NCBI RefSeq assembly: GCF_014638005.1
Contig: NZ_BMFG01000008.1
Location: forward strand, 1 to 64,000
Direction of reading: 5' to 3'
DNA length: 64,000 nt
Source of the DNA: Flavobacterium orientale
GTDB lineage: Bacteria; Bacteroidota; Bacteroidia; Flavobacteriales; Flavobacteriaceae
Each line of letters opens with the position of its first letter. The stretch's first letter is position 1. The position numbers and the translations under genes are program-made. Below the pieces are notes generated by a model. That model saw nothing but the letters and a program-made list of their open reading frames with translations. It made no database searches and was not told where the DNA came from. Positions 60,369-64,000 of this stretch are shown here, piece after piece.

Positions 60369-61466
60369 TTATTTTACAAAAATGTCTTTCAACTGTCCGA
60401 TGATGTTGCCGCTTCCGGCCACGGTAATTTCACCAATTTTATCGGCAATTTTCTCCACATATTCCATCTCTTTCAATTTCCACAACATTTCGTTATCCTC
60501 CATTAATTTGGCGGTGTTCAATAAGCTACGCATGGCAGCTGTTTCTTCTCTTCGCATGATGCTGTTGGCTTGGGCTTTCTTTTCAGCCACCAACACCTGG
60601 TTCATGATTTCTTTCATATCACCGGGCAAGATAATATCTCTAATTCCGGCATCTGTAATAGTCAATCCCAAGGCTTCGCATTTCATGCTACTTTGCTCTA
60701 AAATATCCTGAGCAATCGTATCTTTTCTGCTCAACAATTCATCCAAAGTAAAACTTCCCACAAAGGCTCGTAAAGCTAACTGCATCAATACGTACAATTG
60801 TTTGTCAAACTCTTTGTTTTCCACCAAAGCTTTGGTAATCGTTACCACTTGATATCGCACAAAAAAGTTGATTCGCAAAGCCGCTTTATCTTTGGTTAAC
60901 AATTCTTGTCCTGAAATCTCCATTTGCTGCATTCGGATATCGGCGGTTTTTACCTCCACTGAAATTGCGTTATTCCAGAAGTAATAGGTTCCCGCTTCCA
61001 ACTCTTTTACAAAAGTTCCGTTGACAAACAACAAACCTCTTTCATAGTTCATCACTTGAAATCGTCTGGTGTAGGCTCTTAACTTACTGTTTTCCAAAAG
61101 GGCTTCATTCACTGCTTCTGTGATGGCTACTTTAGACAAATCAACTTTAATGAAACTGTTTTCTTTGTAACCTTTCCAGAAAGCATATCGACCGGTAGCC
61201 AATACTTCACTAAAAATACCATTCACAAAATACAAAGCGATTTCAGCATCACCCACTTCTACGATCTCCAACAAAGAAGCTAAGGTTTCATTTTGCAATA
61301 AAAGAGTCAATTCAATAGGTGCCACAAAGGATTGCTTCATTTCATACAACATAATGTCTCGGTTGCCAAAAATCCAGTAATCTCCTTCTTGCAACACTTT
61401 TTCTAATTTTCTGTTTCTAAATACCAATCCTACTTGATAGGCATTAATTGTAATTTTTCTAATCAT
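60369..61466 (-). CDS. Slipin/SPFH-domain protein
   Basis: 365 aa. N-terminal about 125 residues hold repeats of YQVGLVFRNRKLEKVLQEG and YFVNGIFSEVLATGRYAFW type (the same beta unit recurs a third time as YERGLLFVNGTFVKELEAGT), followed by the band-7 domain (SVEVKTADIRMQQMEISGQE, ALRINFFVRYQV, FTLDELLSRKDTIAQDILEQ) and a coiled region (VAEKKAQANSIMRREETAAM). No N-terminal membrane helix is obvious, unlike classical slipins. SPFH proteins form membrane-associated rings. Single gene with its own terminator. Confidence 0.9.
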   Translation of the reverse strand: MIRKITINAYQVGLVFRNRKLEKVLQEGDYWIFGNRDIMLYEMKQSFVAPIELTLLLQNETLASLLEIVEVGDAEIALYFVNGIFSEVLATGRYAFWKGYKENSFIKVDLSKVAITEAVNEALLENSKLRAYTRRFQVMNYERGLLFVNGTFVKELEAGTYYFWNNAISVEVKTADIRMQQMEISGQELLTKDKAALRINFFVRYQVVTITKALVENKEFDKQLYVLMQLALRAFVGSFTLDELLSRKDTIAQDILEQSSMKCEALGLTITDAGIRDIILPGDMKEIMNQVLVAEKKAQANSIMRREETAAMRSLLNTAKLMEDNEMLWKLKEMEYVEKIADKIGEITVAGSGNIIGQLKDIFVK

Positions 61467-61510
61467 AATATTTCGTTTTAGTTTGTTTTTACTTTATTTT
61501 ATTTTTTTAC

Positions 61511-61815
61511 ATAGAGGAAAAACATAGTTTTTCATAGCTTTTAAAAACGCTTCTCTCAATCAAAGTAACACCTAGCTATGCGAAACCAAGCATTGGTTCT
61601 ATGTTCATTTTTCCTATGTATCTATGTGGCTAAAAATGTAAACCTTTTAAACTCTTAAACTCTTAAACTTTTAAACAATTTAAACTCTTAAACTATTTTT
61701 TAAACCACATAGACATAGCTTTTAAAAACGCTTCGCTCAATCAAAGTAACACCTAGCAATGCGAAACCAAGCATTGGTTCTATGTTCTTTTTTCCTATGT
61801 ACCTATGTGGTTTAA
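61511..61815. repeat. Two units of the ACATAG/CTATGTGG family
   Basis: Units at about 61511-61630 and 61709-61815, each running ACATAG, AAAACGCTTCGCTCAATCAA, GCGAAACCAAGCATTGGTTC, CCTATGTACCTATGTGG. A low-complexity AAACTCTTAAAC tract separates them. The gap from 61467 to 62150 holds no gene. Confidence 0.88.
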
Positions 61816-62151
61816 TTTTATATCTTGTTTATCATTTCTTTTTTTAATAAAAACCATTGATCCTTGTCCTCAAAAAAAGGACGGAATAAAGGAGGTTAAC
61901 CCAAGCATTAAATTGGTTTCTGGCCTATTTTCTGAAAATTAGGAAGCCTTTCAGTCAAAGCAAAAAGCAAAAAAACGGTTAAGAGAACGGCACTTCATTC
62001 AGGTCTTATTTAGAGTGTGATGGGCCAATAAATTGACAAACCACAAACAAAGACCAACAGTTTTTCTTCTCATTCTTTTTTGTGAGTGAATGAAACTCGG
62101 CATAACAGTTTTTCAGACTGTTGGTGACAACCACTGTCAACCGCAATTAAA

Positions 62152-62250
62152 TGTTGCGTGTAGGATTCGAACCTACGTTTCCAAAACTAATACTCTAACC
62201 AACTGAGCTATCCGCCTAGACGGAATGGGAGTCGAACCCATGACCATTAG
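62152..62250 (-). pseudogene. Fused and broken tRNA fragments
   Basis: On the minus strand, 62213-62153 reads as a tRNA whose D arm (GGATAGCTCAGTTGGTTAGA) and T arm (GTAGGTTCGAATCCTAC) are intact but the right half of the anticodon stem and the variable loop are missing and the acceptor ends do not pair. Directly upstream (62250-62218) lies a separate 3' half with T arm ATGGGTTCGACTCCCAT and TCCGTCT. These are remnants, not working tRNAs. Confidence 0.7.
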
Positions 62251-62530
62251 TGTGGATGATTTTTTGGCAAACCACCGAAACCTCCAACTCAAGTTGCACA
62301 GTAAAACATCATCCGCAAAAGCGAAACGAATACTGCAAGGGTGCCATACAGAAACACGCAACAGGACTTGGTTAGTATTTTAATCCACCTTTGTTATTTC
62401 GACTGAGGCCTGTCCGCCGTGGTGGAAGTAATCTCATAAGCTTTGTATTCAAAGAACTTGTTTGTTAAACAAAGATTTCGCAACTACTACGCAATTATTT
62501 TGCGTAGCATAAAATTTGTCTGGGGAGCAA

Positions 62531-62548
62531 TCCCGATTGCTATCGGGA
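62531..62548. repeat. Short quasi-palindrome TCCCGATTGCTATCGGGA
   Basis: Same family as 31602-31619, arms TCCCGAT and ATCGGGA. Confidence 0.8.
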
Positions 62549-62597
62549 TCCCGCGTCCAAGGCGGGTAAACAACCACCGTTATCTTCCCAGTTTTGC

Positions 62598-62672
62598 GGC
62601 TCATACGGGAATCGAACCCGTTTCTCCCGAGAGACAGTCGGGCATCCCGATAATTATCGGGACCAATGAGCC
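62598..62672 (-). tRNA. tRNA-like sequence with GTC anticodon and a palindrome in place of the D arm
   Basis: Acceptor GGCTCAT pairs perfectly with ATGAGCC; T arm ACGGGTTCGATTCCCGT and anticodon stem CCCGA-TCGGG (loop CTGTCTC) are good. The D arm is replaced by TCCCGATAATTATCGGGA (62645-62662), removing the conserved D-loop GG, and base 37 is T, not a purine. Likely a damaged tRNA gene (Asp if anticodon GTC is right). Confidence 0.45.
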
Positions 62673-62696
62673 GGTTCCTTTCTACAGAACTTCTTG

Positions 62697-62768
62697 CGAT
62701 TCTGGAAGGATTTGAACCTTCAACCTTTGGGTTAACAGCCCACTGCTCTACCATTGAGCTACAGAATC
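62697..62768 (-). tRNA. tRNA-Asn (GTT)
   Basis: Cloverleaf on the minus strand: acceptor GATTCTG/CAGAATC, D arm TAGCTCAATGGTAGAGCA, anticodon loop CTGTTAA with GTT, T arm GAAGGTTCAAATCCTTC. The outermost anticodon-stem pair is G-A. No encoded CCA. Upstream (62769-62780) is a T-rich stretch. Confidence 0.88.
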
Positions 62769-62931
62769 TTTTTTTTTTAGTAAAAAAGCCGTTCAAATCA
62801 GCTTTTGGCAAAGCCAATCCGTTTAATCCGCGTTCTATTTTTTCGCCACGGATTACACTGATTTTAACTGATTTAATTTTACCAATTATTCTAATTTTTA
62901 AAATCTGTGTTCAAATTATTAGACATAAAAA

Positions 62932-62953
62932 AAGCACCTCATAAAAGGTGCTT
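62932..62953 (-). terminator. Terminator after the 33-aa ORF
   Basis: AAGCACCT, 6-nt loop, AGGTGCTT; preceding A-run (62925-62931) gives the T-run on the minus strand. Confidence 0.82.
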
Positions 62954-62976
62954 CATATCATAACAATGGAATACTA

Positions 62977-63078
62977 CTATCCCAAAGGCCTACGCTTTTG
63001 CACCTGCTTATTTTCATTTCCGAAATCGTAACTCGGATTATGATCTTGTGTACTATTTATTTTTTTTGAATAACACAT
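62977..63078 (-). CDS. Tiny ORF, 33 aa, polar
   Basis: ATG 63078 to TAG 62977: MCYSKKINSTQDHNPSYDFG and a basic end NENKQVQKRRPLG. Hydrophilic, basic tail; no known family. A strong terminator starts 24 bp after the stop, and an A+T-rich leader is upstream. Confidence 0.5.
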   Translation of the reverse strand: MCYSKKINSTQDHNPSYDFGNENKQVQKRRPLG

Positions 63079-63431
63079 ATTCTATTTTTTTAAGTATTTA
63101 ACTATTTCCAACTCTTTTTTCCCAACTCCCATCTCCAATCACCCATTACCCATCACCCATCACCTTTCTCAAAAATCCTCCGCAAAGATAAAGTCAAAAA
63201 ATCCAAACCTCCAAATAAAAATGTAATTTATTTTACTGATTATCAATTACTTAAGCTAAAATTAAAACAATAAAAACCCTGTCCGTATTGCTACAGATTA
63301 GTTGAAATCGTCAAATGACTGTCTCTCATTTGGTTACTTTTCAAGGCTATAATTCAACCATTTGATTAATTGGTAAACATTTTTTTAAATTATTTTTCAT
63401 TTTTTTCATTTTCAATCAGTTTTAAAACAAA

Positions 63432-63459
63432 AAAACGCCCTTTTTACAAAGGACGTTTT
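63432..63459 (-). terminator. Terminator after the 39-aa ORF
   Basis: AAAACG-C-CCTTT, loop, AAAGG-A-CGTTTT with one mismatch; A-run before it (63425-63431) is the T-run on the minus strand. Confidence 0.78.
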
Positions 63460-63488
63460 GGTATATAAATGCTTTTTTTAGCTAAAAA

Positions 63489-63608
63489 TCAATTCATTTT
63501 CTCTTTAAAAACCATACCAACGTCCATACAAGTACCCGGGTTTTGCCCGAATAAACGATCACTTGCTATCGAAAGGATGTAATTCTTATGTTGGTTTGTG
63601 TTTTTCAT
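63489..63608 (-). CDS. Tiny ORF, 39 aa
   Basis: ATG 63608 to TGA 63489: MKNTNQHKNYILSIASDRLF and GQNPGTCMDVGMVFKEKMN. One Cys, no membrane helix. About 30 bp after the stop lies a good terminator. No family recognised. Confidence 0.5.
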   Translation of the reverse strand: MKNTNQHKNYILSIASDRLFGQNPGTCMDVGMVFKEKMN

Positions 63609-63683
63609 GATGGGGCAAATGTAGGAAAAAAAGCTGGAACAAAACAAATGGGATGGTTGGAGTGACTTATTTTTTGAGATAGA

Positions 63684-63788
63684 TCAACGAGACTTCTTAT
63701 TCTTAGATTGACTTTCTTCACGCAATCGTTTTGCTTGAGCCCTTGCCTGTTCTAAAGTAACTGGTTCTTGTTTAGCCAATTGCTCCAT
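63684..63788 (-). CDS. Short ORF, 34 aa, charged helix
   Basis: ATG 63788 to TGA 63684: MEQLAKQEPVTLEQARAQAK and RLREESQSKNKKSR. The frame is open about 40 bp further upstream (YKISFQERAKLS) without an ATG, so the real start could be earlier or the gene may be a fragment. Highly charged single helix. Confidence 0.4.
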   Translation of the reverse strand: MEQLAKQEPVTLEQARAQAKRLREESQSKNKKSR

Positions 63789-63907
63789 ACTTAACTTGGC
63801 TCTTTCCTGAAAGGATATTTTGTAGTTAATGCATCATGGAATTTTAACAATGATACTGATTTTAGTAGTTTATAAAAAACATCCTAAGACACAACCAATA
63901 AACTAGA

Positions 63908-64000
63908 CTAAATCGCCTCACCAAAGGTCAACAAATTACTATCGGGATCCAAAAGTGAAAACTCTTGTTGTCCCCAAGGCTTTTTTTCTAGTAAACCATT
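63908..64000 (-). CDS. C-terminal end of a VOC-family (glyoxalase/bleomycin-resistance-like) protein
   Basis: 30 codons from the window edge to TAG 63908, reading NGLLEKKPWGQQEFSLLDPD, SNLLTFGEAI. The W-G-x-x-E-F-x-L-x-DPD-x-N-x-L-x-F-GE ending is the last strand-turn-strand of VOC proteins, where the Glu is usually a metal ligand. N-terminal part lies beyond the window. Confidence 0.8.
   Translation of the reverse strand, partial: NGLLEKKPWGQQEFSLLDPDSNLLTFGEAI

Overview
The window reads as chromosome of a Bacteroidota bacterium, most likely Flavobacteriaceae. Evidence: a hybrid two-component system with a C-terminal AraC domain, a T9SS-type C-terminal domain, a DUF6266 protein, A+T-rich intergenic DNA, few Shine-Dalgarno sequences, and many promoters with the Bacteroidota -7 box TAnnTTTG. 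No rRNA and no CRISPR array are visible.

Layout. 1-17.3 kb: edge of a possible transposase gene, then a 1372-aa hybrid sensor/regulator followed by same-strand genes for secreted alpha/beta-barrel-like proteins, SnoaL-like proteins, an SDR, an alpha/beta hydrolase, a DUF418 membrane protein and an SGNH-like/MBOAT acyltransferase pair. Next come large repeat blocks and a TPR-adenylate cyclase. 17.4-17.7 kb: a 3' fragment of mnmE marks an old insertion boundary. 17.8-21.8 kb: a CBASS anti-phage locus with divergent CapH/CapP-type regulators, a 57-aa protein, a 51-aa one-TM peptide, a SMODS-associated NUDIX protein, a cGAS/DncV-like nucleotidyltransferase and an E2-like protein. 22-28 kb: further defence-type genes (DUF2971, PIN-like) and a restriction-modification operon with two methyltransferases and a small HTH regulator. 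28-30.2 kb: a perfect 24-bp palindrome, an HTH protein, a strictly phased 10-bp repeat array and a DUF6266 gene.

30.4-57.3 kb: an array of mostly single genes for lipoproteins, exported proteins and small membrane proteins, nearly all on + and many with a private TATATTTG promoter. They are separated by long imperfect inverted repeats (cassette-like) or by one mosaic intergenic repeat family. This part holds two homologues of known proteases that lack catalytic residues (archaemetzincin-like and signal-peptidase-like), a group II intron remnant and several gene remnants. 57.6-64 kb: alcohol dehydrogenase, DUF4242, TauE/SafE and slipin genes, then tRNA-Asn with several tRNA-like fragments, three tiny minus-strand ORFs each followed by a strong hairpin, and the 3' end of a VOC-family gene.

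Together, a regulated metabolic/envelope region borders a defence island and a long accessory region whose repeats suggest repeated gain and loss of single-gene units. Family calls come from reading motifs by eye; no database search was run.
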